DNA from: Streptomyces eurocidicus
GTDB lineage: Bacteria; Actinomycetota; Actinomycetes; Streptomycetales; Streptomycetaceae
Reading direction: 5' to 3'
DNA length: 64,000 bases
Assembly (NCBI RefSeq): GCF_002891295.1
Contig: NZ_LGUI01000004.1
Coordinates: 1-64,000, forward strand
The notes beneath the pieces were generated by a model that was not told where the DNA came from, searched no databases, and saw only the letters and a list, made by a program, of their open reading frames with translations. Positions 34,488-42,224 of this stretch are shown piece after piece. Within the stretch, counting starts at the first letter, position 1. Each line of letters starts with the position of its first letter. The position numbers and the translations under genes were made by a program.

Positions 34488-34769
34488 ATGAAGACGCCGG
34501 CAGCCCTGCTGGCCGCGGCCACCCTCGTCGCGTGCGTCGGCCCTGTCGCCGTCGCGCAGGACTCCGAGGCCGACCAGCGTCCCCTCGTCAGTGTCGACTG
34601 CTTGGGGCAAGGGGTTCTACTCAGCCTCTTCGAAACGCGCCGATACGACTCCACCACCTACGTGTGCCACGACCGCGGAGCGGTCCTCCTCAACGTCGGC
34701 CGCGCTCTCCAAGGCGCGGATCTCACTCTCGGCGGCAAAGACAACAGAGCTGCCCAAGCCTTCCGCTGA
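34488..34769 (+). CDS. small exported protein of unknown function
   Basis: 93 residues with a clear signal peptide (MKTPAALLAAATLVACVGPV, cleavage after AVAQ). The mature peptide contains two cysteines (VDCLGQG and YVCHDRG) likely to pair outside the cell. Its ATG is 2 nt after the stop of the fragment at 34300-34485, implying translational coupling to whatever gene that was. I do not recognise the family. The 267 bp up to the decarboxylase hold no convincing gene. Confidence 0.6.
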   Translation: MKTPAALLAAATLVACVGPVAVAQDSEADQRPLVSVDCLGQGVLLSLFETRRYDSTTYVCHDRGAVLLNVGRALQGADLTLGGKDNRAAQAFR

Positions 34770-35036
34770 TCCCGCTCGTCCTGCTCCCAGAAGGCGACCC
34801 ATGAGCTTGTTCGGCGTGTCCGGTGCTGGGGCGACAGCGGGGGTGGCGTACGGGCGAAGCCCTCAAGGTGTTGAGCGGGATGTCGGGTCCCTGACCACCC
34901 GGCCTTGGGATTTCCCTCGTCAGGGTGGTTTCGGCGCGGTCGCGAAATCGGCTTCGATGGTCGTCCGTTTGTCACTCCGGTGCCGCGCGACGCGGCGGGC
35001 CGATCGACCGTACTCCGATATGCGCAGAGGGGCATG

Positions 35037-37403
35037 ATGACTGACGGAACCGTCCTGTTCGCGGTACGCGACCTTCCCGGGAGCGGAGGTGCCGGAGTCG
35101 AGCAACTGCGCAGGATCCACAAGGAATTGGAAGCCGACGGCTTCGAGGTCCGCTGGGTCTCCTCGGGCGAGGACGCCCGGGCGGTGCTGCGCACCGAGGC
35201 CGGGCTGGCCGCGGCGGTGGTGGACTGGGCCCTGCCGGAGGACGGCGGGACCGGCGGCGAGTCGGGCGGCCCCGCCGTGCTGCGGCAGGTCGGGCGGCGG
35301 TTCCAGAACCTCCCGGTCTTCCTGATCACGGCGGGCGAGGACTTCGAGCACCTGCCGCTGTGGGTGGCGGAGACCGTGGTCGGCTATGTGTGGCCGCTGG
35401 AGGACACCGCGTCCTTCATCGCGGGGCGGATCGCGACCGCCGCCCACGGCTATCAGGAGGCCGTGCTGCCGCCGTTCTTCAAGGCGATGCGGCGCTTCGA
35501 CGACGCGCACGAGTACTCCTGGCACACCCCCGCCCACTCCGGCGGGGTCGCCTTCCTCAAGTCGCCGGTCGGCCGGGCCTTCCACGACTACTTCGGGGAG
35601 CGGCTGTTGCGCAGCGACCTCTCCATCTCGGTCGAGGAGCTCGGCTCGCTCTTCGAGCACACCGGCCCCATCGGGGAGGCGGAGCGCAACGCCGCCCGCG
35701 TCTTCGGGGCCGATCGCACCTACTTCGTCCTGCACGGCGACTCCACGTGCGACCGCATGGTCGGCCACTTCAGCGTCACCCACGACGAGATCGCGCTCGT
35801 GGACCGGAACTGCCACAAGTCCGTCCTGCACGGCCTCGTCCTCTCCGGGGCCCGGCCGGTCTACCTCGTCCCCACCCGTAACGGCTACGGCCTGGCGGGC
35901 CCCCTGCCACCCGCCGGGATCCGCGCCGACGCGGTCGCCGCCCGCATCGCGGGCAACCCGCTGACCCAGGGCGCCGTCTCCCCCGACGCCCAGTACGCGG
36001 TGCTCACCAACTCCACCTACGACGGGCTGTGTTACGACGCCCTCCAGGTCGCCCGGGCGTTCGCGCCCAGCACGCCCCGGCTGCACTTCGACGAGGCGTG
36101 GTTCGCGTACGCCCGCTTCCACCCGCTCTACGCCGGGCGCTACGGCATGGCGGTGGGCCCCGACACCTTCCCGGAGCCCGAGCGGCCCACGGTCTTCTCC
36201 ACCCAGTCCACCCATAAGCTGCTGGCCGCGCTGTCGCAGAGCGCCATGGTGCACGTCAAGCCCGCGCCCCGGGCGCCGGTGGAGCACGATCGTTTCAACG
36301 AGGCGTTTATGATGCACGGCACCACGTCGCCGCTGTATCCCATGATCGCCTCCTTGGACGTGGCCACCGCGATGATGGACGGGCCGCAGGGCCACTGGCT
36401 GATCGACGAGGCGGTGGCCGAGGCCGTCCGCTTCCGTCAGACGGTCGTGCGCATCGGCCGGCGCATGGCGGCCGCCGGGGACCGGCCCGGCTGGTTCTTC
36501 GGCGTCTGGCAGCCCGGGACGGTGACCGACCCGGCCACCGGCGCCCGGTTGCCCTTCGCCGACGCCCCGGCCGAACTGCTGCGCACCGAACCCTCCTGCT
36601 GGCAACTGGAGCCCGGCGCCGACTGGCACGGCTTCCCCGGCCTCGCCGAGGGCTACTGCCTCCTCGACCCCGTCAAGGTCACCCTGACCTGCCCCGGCAT
36701 CGACGCCACGGGGCACATGGCCGACTGGGGCATTCCCGCCCGTGTCCTCACGGCCTATCTCGCCACCAGGAACATCGTGGTGGAGAAGACGGACAGCTAC
36801 ACCACGCTCATCCTGTTCTCCATGGGCATCACCAAGGGCAAGTGGGGCACCCTGATGGACGCCCTGATGGACTTCAAGGCGCTCTACGACCAGGACACGC
36901 CGCTGGCGAACCTGCTGCCGGAACTGGTCGCCGCGTACCCTCAGCGCTACACCGGCCGGACCCTGCGCGAGCTGTGCCAGGAGATGCACGACCATCTGCG
37001 CGAGGCGCGCCTGGTCGAGCTGCTCGACACCGCGTTCCAGGACCTGCCCGAGCCCGTCACGCCGCCCCAGCACTGCTACCAGCGCCTCATCCGCGGTGGC
37101 ACCGAGCGGCTGCGGCTGGCCGACGCGTCCGGCAGGGTGGCGGCCGCCATGATCACCGTCACGCCGCCCGGCATCCCCGTCCTGATGCCCGGTGAGAACA
37201 CCGGCGCCCCGGACGGTCCGCTGCTGCGCTACCTGACCTCCCTGGAGACCTTCGACCGGCACTTCCCGGGCTTCCGCAGCGAGACCCACGGCGTCACGGT
37301 CGACCCGGACAGCGGCGACTACCTCATCGAGTGCGTACGCCGGATCCCGGCCCAGCAGTCCGGGAACGAGGCCGAGGCGGCTCCGGTGTCGTCGACGGGC
37401 TGA
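35037..37403 (+). CDS. PLP-dependent Orn/Lys/Arg decarboxylase (class I, AdiA/CadA type)
   Basis: 788 residues. Domains: an N-terminal CheY-like wing (about 1-130); the PLP-binding aspartate-aminotransferase-fold domain (about 140-560), with HTPAHSGG, FDEAWFAYARFHPLY and the Schiff-base Lys394 in STQSTHKLLA; and a C-terminal domain with GCIP-type active-site neighbours (VTPPGIPVLMPGEN). The family converts basic amino acids to diamines (cadaverine, agmatine, putrescine) and often serves acid resistance or polyamine supply. The exact substrate is unclear. AGAGGGG lies upstream; ATG 35034 directly abuts the chosen start. No antiporter gene is next to it. Confidence 0.92.
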   Translation: MTDGTVLFAVRDLPGSGGAGVEQLRRIHKELEADGFEVRWVSSGEDARAVLRTEAGLAAAVVDWALPEDGGTGGESGGPAVLRQVGRRFQNLPVFLITAGEDFEHLPLWVAETVVGYVWPLEDTASFIAGRIATAAHGYQEAVLPPFFKAMRRFDDAHEYSWHTPAHSGGVAFLKSPVGRAFHDYFGERLLRSDLSISVEELGSLFEHTGPIGEAERNAARVFGADRTYFVLHGDSTCDRMVGHFSVTHDEIALVDRNCHKSVLHGLVLSGARPVYLVPTRNGYGLAGPLPPAGIRADAVAARIAGNPLTQGAVSPDAQYAVLTNSTYDGLCYDALQVARAFAPSTPRLHFDEAWFAYARFHPLYAGRYGMAVGPDTFPEPERPTVFSTQSTHKLLAALSQSAMVHVKPAPRAPVEHDRFNEAFMMHGTTSPLYPMIASLDVATAMMDGPQGHWLIDEAVAEAVRFRQTVVRIGRRMAAAGDRPGWFFGVWQPGTVTDPATGARLPFADAPAELLRTEPSCWQLEPGADWHGFPGLAEGYCLLDPVKVTLTCPGIDATGHMADWGIPARVLTAYLATRNIVVEKTDSYTTLILFSMGITKGKWGTLMDALMDFKALYDQDTPLANLLPELVAAYPQRYTGRTLRELCQEMHDHLREARLVELLDTAFQDLPEPVTPPQHCYQRLIRGGTERLRLADASGRVAAAMITVTPPGIPVLMPGENTGAPDGPLLRYLTSLETFDRHFPGFRSETHGVTVDPDSGDYLIECVRRIPAQQSGNEAEAAPVSSTG

Positions 37404-37415
37404 CGCCGGCACCGG

Positions 37416-37442
37416 CCCTCCCGCCCGTGGGGGCGGGGGAGG
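37416..37442. terminator. imperfect GC hairpin between convergent genes
   Basis: CCCTCCCGCCC, loop GTG, GGGGCGGGGGAGG lies between the stops of the decarboxylase (37403) and the immunity-like gene (37443). The stem has a small G-bulge. Its position fits a bidirectional terminator. Confidence 0.5.
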
Positions 37443-37859
37443 TCAGGCCCGCCCGGTGACGTCGAGGAAGCCGGCGGCCTCCGCCCGCAGCGAGGGCGGC
37501 AGGTCGCCGGACCCGAGCGGACCGGAGACGATGTCGCGGAGCTCGCGGGCGGCGTCCGGCACCTCGCTCCACGCCGAGGCCGCCCGCGTCAGGGCGGCCG
37601 AGAGCAGATCGCCTTCGTAGAGGTCCCCTTCCACCAGGGGGTCGGCGCGGAGCAGTTCGACGGCCAGGGGGAGGAGGTACGGAAGGCCGACGTCCTGCGT
37701 GATGAGCAGCCGTAGGCCCTCGGCGTCCAGTGTGCCGATGGGCCTGCGGCGCAGGTCGTGCGCGGTCGCGACGAGGCGGGTGGCGTCCGCGGGCGGGGGA
37801 GGCCGGCGAACGCCTTCGAGCTCTTCGAGCGAGGAGGTTCGTTTCACGGGTCGGGTCAC
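37443..37859 (-). CDS. CdiI-like (contact-dependent inhibition immunity family) protein
   Basis: 138 residues: KRTSSLEELEG at the start, LRRRPIGTLDAEGLRLLITQ, then VGLPYLLPLAVELLRADPLV and EGDLYEGDLLSAALTR. This pattern is that of the protein family annotated as contact-dependent growth inhibition immunity proteins (CdiI_3-like), common as single genes in actinobacteria. No toxin or CdiA-like gene is in the window, so an immunity role is only inferred from the family name. The start is GTG 37859 or GTG 37847. It lies 59 bp downstream of the broken phosphotransferase gene, same strand. Confidence 0.7.
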   Translation of the reverse strand: MTRPVKRTSSLEELEGVRRPPPPADATRLVATAHDLRRRPIGTLDAEGLRLLITQDVGLPYLLPLAVELLRADPLVEGDLYEGDLLSAALTRAASAWSEVPDAARELRDIVSGPLGSGDLPPSLRAEAAGFLDVTGRA

Positions 37860-37918
37860 CCACCGATCATCCCGTACCGGGAGGCCGCGGACGTACTGCC
37901 CGGCCGCGCCCGGGCCGC

Positions 37919-38698
37919 TCAGCCGTCGAGGAGCGCGCGCGTCCATTCCTCCTCGCGCCGCTCGATGTACTCGGTGTCGTTCCGCCAGGTGTCGCCGTGG
38001 CCCTCGGCCTAGAGCCGGGTCCAGGGCTGGTCGCCCACGGCGGACCGGTCGCGCAGGAAGTCGTGCATGGAGCGGGTCCGGCGCCCCAGCAGGGGCACCA
38101 GACGCCGCCGTTCGGACTCGTCGAGCCCGTAGGCGTCGGCGAAGACGCGCAGGCGGTCCGCCGCGTCGGCACGCTGCCGGGCGGGGTCCGCGGAGAGCGG
38201 GACGAAGCCGTGCACGGCGTAGGCGACGTCCCAGAGCCGGGAGCCGGGAGCGGCCGTGTCCCAGTCGATGAAAGCCCACTGCTCCCCGTCGGCCACGAGG
38301 TTCCACGGCGCCAGGTCGTGGTGGGCGATGATGTCGGCTCCCTCGGCCGGGACGAGCGTCCGCCACCGGGCGTCGGCCGGCGGTGCGAAACCTTCCACGG
38401 CGTCGTGGAAGCCCCTGACCAGCCGTGCGACGCGGGCCAGCCGCCGAGAGGGCTCCAGCAGGGCGAAGCGGTCGGGCCAGATCACGTCGCCCGGCACGAA
38501 GGTCAGCACCTCCCGGCCTCGCTCGTCGATGCCGAGGGGGCGGGGAGCCGCCCGGAAGCCCACCTCGTGGAGATGGGTGAGCAGCGCGTGCACCGCCGGG
38601 GTCCACGGCCCCGCCGGGCGGCGGACGGTGTCGCCGACGCGGACGACGCCGTCACTGATGTTCCCGCCGGACAGCGGCTGCTCCTCTTCGTGTCGCAC
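37919..38698 (-). pseudogene. aminoglycoside phosphotransferase (APH)-family gene with in-frame amber stop
   Basis: From GTG 38698 the frame encodes an APH/choline-kinase-like fold: IIAHHDLAPWNLV (HxDxxxxN catalytic loop), FIDWDTAAPGSRLWDVAYAV (metal-binding IDWD) and a helical C-terminus. The frame meets TAG at 38009-38011 after WTRL. It then continues in the same frame for 29 more codons (AEGHGDTWRNDTEYIERREE, then EWTRALLDG) to TGA at 37919-37921, with normal codon bias. The truncated protein keeps all catalytic motifs (229 of 259 codons), so it may still be active. This is a nonsense mutation, a sequencing error or readthrough; which one cannot be told here. Confidence 0.8.
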
Positions 38699-38848
38699 GG
38701 CCCCAGTGTGATCGACCGGGCCCGCGTGATCACCTGAATTCACGGCCGGGCCCCGAGCCGCACCCCCACCGGCGTGTCGGTGAGGTCCGCCGGGCCTTCC
38801 GGTCCGTACTGGTGGGAGGACGATGCCCGGCCACGTCAGGAGACGGCG

Positions 38849-39325
38849 ATGCCCAAGATCACCCCGAATCTCTGGTTCGACACCCGGAGCGAGGAGGCCG
38901 CCGAGTTCTACTGCTCGGTGTTCCCGAACTCGAGGATCAACAACATCACGTACTACGGGGAGGCCGGGCCCCGCGAGGCCGGCACCGTGATGACCGTGGA
39001 CTTCGAGCTCGACGGCCAGGCGTACACCGCCATCGACGGCGGCCCCGAATTCACCTTCACCGAGGCGGTCTCGTTCCTGATCAACTGTGACGGCCAGCAA
39101 GAGGTGGACCACTACTGGGAGAAGCTCACCGCGGACGGCGGACAGGAGATCCAGTGCGGCTGGCTCAAGGACAGGTTCGGGCTGTGCTGGCAGGTGTGGC
39201 CCACTCAGGCCGATGACATCCTCGGCGATCCGGACAAGGAGCGCGCCGACCGCGCCGTGCGGGCCATGCTCGGGCAGAAGAAGATCGACCTCGCCGCGCT
39301 GCGGGCGGCGGCCGACGGGGACTAG
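38849..39325 (+). CDS. VOC-superfamily protein, PhnB-like
   Basis: 158 residues. MPKITPNLWFDTRSEEAAEF, FYCSVFPNS, TVMTVDFELDGQAYTAIDGG, FLINCDGQQEVDHYWEKLTA and RFGLCWQVWP are the classical sequence blocks of PhnB/3-demethylubiquinone-methyltransferase-like VOC proteins. The family binds metal in a glyoxalase fold; many members lack a known reaction. AGGAGA precedes ATG 38849. The stop codon TAG shares its last base with the first base of the adjacent IS element. Confidence 0.9.
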   Translation: MPKITPNLWFDTRSEEAAEFYCSVFPNSRINNITYYGEAGPREAGTVMTVDFELDGQAYTAIDGGPEFTFTEAVSFLINCDGQQEVDHYWEKLTADGGQEIQCGWLKDRFGLCWQVWPTQADDILGDPDKERADRAVRAMLGQKKIDLAALRAAADGD

Positions 39326-39398
39326 GGCGTGTATCGGATTGTGATCAGTTTGTTCGATTCGACCTCATGGTGGGTCCTGGTCCGGTAGACCGTCATAT

Positions 39399-39893
39399 GT
39401 GACGAGAGCGCAACTGACGGATGTGGAGTGGGAGTTCATCGAGCCCTTCCTGCCGGTAGGCAGGTTCGGGCCTTACCCCGAGCGGTTGCGGCAGCAGTTC
39501 GAGGGCGTGATCTGGCGGTTTCGTACGGGTGGGCAGTGGCGGGAGATGCCGTCCGAGTTCGGCGCCTGGCCGACTGTCCACAACCGCTTCCGTCAGTGGA
39601 GGGACGCCGGTGTCTTCGAAGCCCTGCTGGAGGCCTCGATCGCACAGGCGGCGAGGCGGGGTGAGGTGGACGTGTCCCTGGTCAGCGTGGACTCCACCAC
39701 GGTCAGGGCTCACCACGACGCCGCCGGGATGCATCTGGACCCCGGCGTCCTTGCCGCCCTGGAGAAAGCCTCAGCCGAAGAGGGGAAGGCCCGGCAAAAG
39801 GGGGTGGCCCGGAAGAACAAGACGGACACGGTGGAGATGGCCTCGAGCGGGAGGCACGACGCCGCATCCGGCGCCGTCACCAGGTCCGTTTGA
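39399..39893 (+). CDS. IS5-family transposase, first reading frame (OrfA)
   Basis: 164 residues: LTDVEWEFIEPFLPVG is the conserved start of this transposase group, FRTGGQWREMPSEFG follows, and SVDSTTVRAHHDAAG carries the first catalytic Asp. The frame ends at TGA 39891-39893, where the second frame begins one base earlier (TTG 39890). In this IS group the two are joined by a -1 frameshift to give one DDE transposase. The slippery stretch is around CCGTTTGAAAG. Confidence 0.88.
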   Translation: MTRAQLTDVEWEFIEPFLPVGRFGPYPERLRQQFEGVIWRFRTGGQWREMPSEFGAWPTVHNRFRQWRDAGVFEALLEASIAQAARRGEVDVSLVSVDSTTVRAHHDAAGMHLDPGVLAALEKASAEEGKARQKGVARKNKTDTVEMASSGRHDAASGAVTRSV

Positions 39894-40399
39894 AAGCCGC
39901 CCTGCTCGGACGTTCCAGAGGCGGCCAGACCAGCAAGATCCACCTCGCCAGCGATCGAAAGTGCCGCCCGCTGGCCATCGTGCTGACCGCGGGACAGGCC
40001 GCCGACAGCCCGCAGTTCATCCCCGTGCTGAAGAAGGTACGCATCCGGCAGAGCATCGGCCGCCCTCGCACCCGGCCTGACGCGGTCGCCGCGGACAAGG
40101 CCTACTCCTCCCGCGGCAACCGCGCTCATCTGCGGAAACGACGCATCAAAGCAGTCATCCCAGAGAAGAAGGACCAGGCCGCCAACCGGAAGAAGAAAGG
40201 CAGCACCGGCGGCCGGCCCGTCAGCTTCGACCCCGATCTCTACAAAGAACGCAACACCGTCGAGCGTCTGATCAACAAAATGAAGGCCTGGCGAGGCATC
40301 GCCACTCGATACGACCAAACCCCGGCAAGCTACCTCGCCGGCCTCCACCTCCGTGCCGCGATGATCTGGATCAAAGACCTCACCCGCAGCACCTCTTGA
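39890..40399 (+). CDS. IS5-family transposase, second reading frame (OrfB)
   Basis: About 169 residues: LLGRSRGGQTSKIHLASD, the second catalytic Asp in VAADKAYSS and the catalytic Glu in YKERNTVERLINKMKAWRG (the Y-R-E-K type signature of IS5). It is probably not translated alone; -1 frameshifting from OrfA at about 39890 gives the full transposase. Its stop TGA (40397-40399) is the first three bases of the right terminal repeat. Confidence 0.88.
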   Translation: MKAALLGRSRGGQTSKIHLASDRKCRPLAIVLTAGQAADSPQFIPVLKKVRIRQSIGRPRTRPDAVAADKAYSSRGNRAHLRKRRIKAVIPEKKDQAANRKKKGSTGGRPVSFDPDLYKERNTVERLINKMKAWRGIATRYDQTPASYLAGLHLRAAMIWIKDLTRSTS

Positions 40400-40448
40400 T
40401 CACAACCCAATACGTTCCCTAGGGGCCTGTCCGACGATTCGAGTCGGA

Positions 40449-41132
40449 TCAGGCCGGGCCGTTCGGCGCGTGCGTCCGGTGCGCGGCGGCCGGCGGCTCC
40501 TCGGACGGCGGCCGGATCAGCGTCCCGATGCCGGCGCAGAGCAGGTCCAGGCTGCGGGTGAATTTTTCGTCCGGGCCGTGTGCGGCCGCGGTGGTCACCG
40601 TCCGGGGGAAGCTCCGGTGGAGGGCGACGACGTCCTCGGCGTCGACCGGCACCGCGGGCGGATCGCTCTGTTCCTGGAGCACATAGCCCGTGACGTGGCT
40701 GAGCACGGTGTCGGCGGCGGTTCCGCGGTGCTCCGGGGGCACGCCGGCCTCGGCGAGGGTGGCGAGCAGCCGTTCCATCAGCGAGAGCGCGCCGGGGCTG
40801 AGGGTCTTCGGGCTGCCGGCGAGCATGATCGCGCCGCCGGGGTGTTGCCGGATGCTCTGCCGCAGGGCGACAGCCTGCGCCGTGACCCGGGCCGGCCAGC
40901 CCGCCTGCGCGGGCAGCGCGGCCAGGGCGGCGGTGCCGGCCTCGTACGCCTGCCGGACCACCCGGTCGGCCATCAGCTGGAGCAGCGCGGCCTTGCTGGG
41001 CACGTGGTAGTAGAGGCTGCCGGCGTGCACGTCGAGCCGCTCCGCGACCTGGCGCACGGAGAAGCCGTGGTAGCCGGTCCGGGCGAACACCGCCATGCCT
41101 GCGTCGATGATCCGGTCTGCGGTCAGTTTCAC
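40449..41132 (-). CDS. TetR-family transcriptional regulator
   Basis: 227 residues. The HTH is IDAGMAVFARTGYHGFSVRQ, then VHAGSLYYHVPSKAALLQLM. The C-terminal part (VLSHVTGYVLQEQ, DPDEKFTRSLDLLCAGI-like end) matches the TetR_C type. It lies 30 bp from the IS right end and is divergent from the rhomboid gene, with a 19-bp palindrome (41160-41178) 28 bp upstream of its start. It most likely represses itself and the rhomboid/serine hydrolase genes. Confidence 0.9.
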   Translation of the reverse strand: MKLTADRIIDAGMAVFARTGYHGFSVRQVAERLDVHAGSLYYHVPSKAALLQLMADRVVRQAYEAGTAALAALPAQAGWPARVTAQAVALRQSIRQHPGGAIMLAGSPKTLSPGALSLMERLLATLAEAGVPPEHRGTAADTVLSHVTGYVLQEQSDPPAVPVDAEDVVALHRSFPRTVTTAAAHGPDEKFTRSLDLLCAGIGTLIRPPSEEPPAAAHRTHAPNGPA

Positions 41133-41159
41133 GGCCGTAGTTTAGCGAGTCGTGCCGAC

Positions 41160-41178
41160 TTTCAAACACTGTTTGAAA
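41160..41178. promoter_or_regulatory. TetR-type operator
   Basis: TTTCAAAC-ACT-GTTTGAAA is a perfect 8+3+8 inverted repeat in the gap between the divergent TetR gene (start 41132) and the rhomboid gene (start 41245). It is AT-rich against its surroundings, and its length suits a TetR dimer site. Confidence 0.75.
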
Positions 41179-41244
41179 ATTCCCCGGGTCGCGCTAACGT
41201 CATGATCGGCAAAACTGCACACGGCTCGGAGGGGGATGGTGGCG

Positions 41245-42054
41245 ATGGACGTTCTGCTGTTCAACGTGACCACGGCGGCACTGATGGTGCTGATGTTCAA
41301 CGGCGGTCTGGCCCTGGTCGGCCAGGGCACACTGGGCCGGCGGCGGATCCCCTGGGCGGCCGTCGGCCTGACCGGGCTCGCGCTCGCCGGGGTGGCCCTC
41401 CAGCTCTGCTGGCCGGGCGCGATGGGCGCGCTCGACGCGGACCCGTCGAAGTCCGGCTGGTGGCGCGTGGTCACCTCGGTCTTCATGCAGAACGGCGGCT
41501 TCGGCGGGGCGGCCTGGAACATCGCCACCCTTGCCGCCGTCGCGGCCTTCGCCGACTGGTTCTGGGGCGCGCCGCTGACGCTCGGCCTGTTCGCCGCCGG
41601 CATCCTGCTGCCGGAGCAGATCGACAAGCTGTGGGGCCAGACCTCCCACAGCACCGACCCCCGCAACTTCGCCGGCAGCTCCGGCGCCACCTACTTCCTG
41701 GGCGCGACGCTGGCCGCGGCCCTGCTGCTGCGCGGCGGCGCCGACGAGAACTCCGGCCGGGCCGCCGTCCCGGGTGCCGGGCAGGGCCCCGGCGACGAGG
41801 GCGCGGGCCGAGGCAAGGCGGTCCGCAAGAACCGGCTGTTCGCGGCCGGCGTGCCGGTGCTCGGGCTGGCGATGTGGTTCGCGCAGGAGAACGGGCACGG
41901 GCTGGTCTCCGGCTACGGCTTCGCCCTCGGCGCACTCGCCTGGGCCGCGTTCCGCACCGTCCTGCACCCCGACCGCGACCTCCGGCAGCCGCCGCGCACG
42001 ACGGTCGCCTCGCTGACCGGGCTCGTCGGCCGGCGGACCCGCAGCGCCGGCTGA
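41245..42054 (+). CDS. rhomboid-family intramembrane serine protease-like protein
   Basis: 269 residues with about six membrane segments. WWRVVTSVFMQNGGFGGAAW corresponds to the rhomboid L1/TM2 region. AGSSGATYFLG gives the GxSG motif with Ser146 as nucleophile, and ENGHGLVSGYGFALGAL gives His218 followed by G-x3-G spacing, as in the catalytic TM6. The catalytic pair is therefore intact, although the TM4-TM6 loop is a long charged insert (DENSGRAAVPGAGQGPGDEG). ATG 41245 is chosen because GGAGGGGG lies 9 nt upstream; ATG 41236 is too close to it. It is divergent from the TetR gene. Confidence 0.75.
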   Translation: MDVLLFNVTTAALMVLMFNGGLALVGQGTLGRRRIPWAAVGLTGLALAGVALQLCWPGAMGALDADPSKSGWWRVVTSVFMQNGGFGGAAWNIATLAAVAAFADWFWGAPLTLGLFAAGILLPEQIDKLWGQTSHSTDPRNFAGSSGATYFLGATLAAALLLRGGADENSGRAAVPGAGQGPGDEGAGRGKAVRKNRLFAAGVPVLGLAMWFAQENGHGLVSGYGFALGALAWAAFRTVLHPDRDLRQPPRTTVASLTGLVGRRTRSAG

Positions 42055-42063
42055 GCGCTCCGC

Positions 42064-42156
42064 GCAAAGTCCGGTGCGCCGTCCGCGGGTGCGTCGTGGC
42101 TGGTCGCGCAGTTCCCCGCGCCCCTTCGGGCGCTGCCGAACCGCACCGGACTTCGC
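42064..42156. repeat. 93-bp element: known streptomycete repeat core inside a 12-bp inverted repeat
   Basis: AAGTCCGGTGCG (42067-42078) and CGCACCGGACTT (42142-42153) are perfect inverted repeats. Between them is GTCGTGGCTGGTCGCGCAGT, then TCCCCGCGCCCCTTCGGGCG, a sequence I recognise as a very common intergenic repeat in Streptomyces. The core alone could fold as a hairpin. It sits between the rhomboid and serine hydrolase genes and could act as a terminator or an mRNA-processing element. Confidence 0.7.
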
Positions 42157-42224
42157 CAAGCCCGCTCAGCCGGCAGCCCCCCGCTCCACCCGCGCCGTTC
42201 CACAGTGACCACGAGGGAGACAGC

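Larger units (their letters stand above)
39325..40419 (+). mobile_element. IS5-family insertion sequence (IS427-like), complete
   Basis: The terminal inverted repeats match at 18 of 23 positions: left GGGCGTGTATCGGATTGTGA (39325 on), right read in reverse GGGAACGTATTGGGTTGTGA (40419 back). A TA dinucleotide flanks both sides (39323-39324 and 40420-40421), consistent with TA duplication at a CTAG site. The element is 1095 bp and encodes a two-frame DDE transposase. Both ends and all catalytic residues are present, so it may be active. Confidence 0.85.

Noticed and set aside
34920..37412. An 830-codon frame antisense to the decarboxylase
   Set aside because: No family resemblance; the decarboxylase frame has the PLP lysine and full-length homology.
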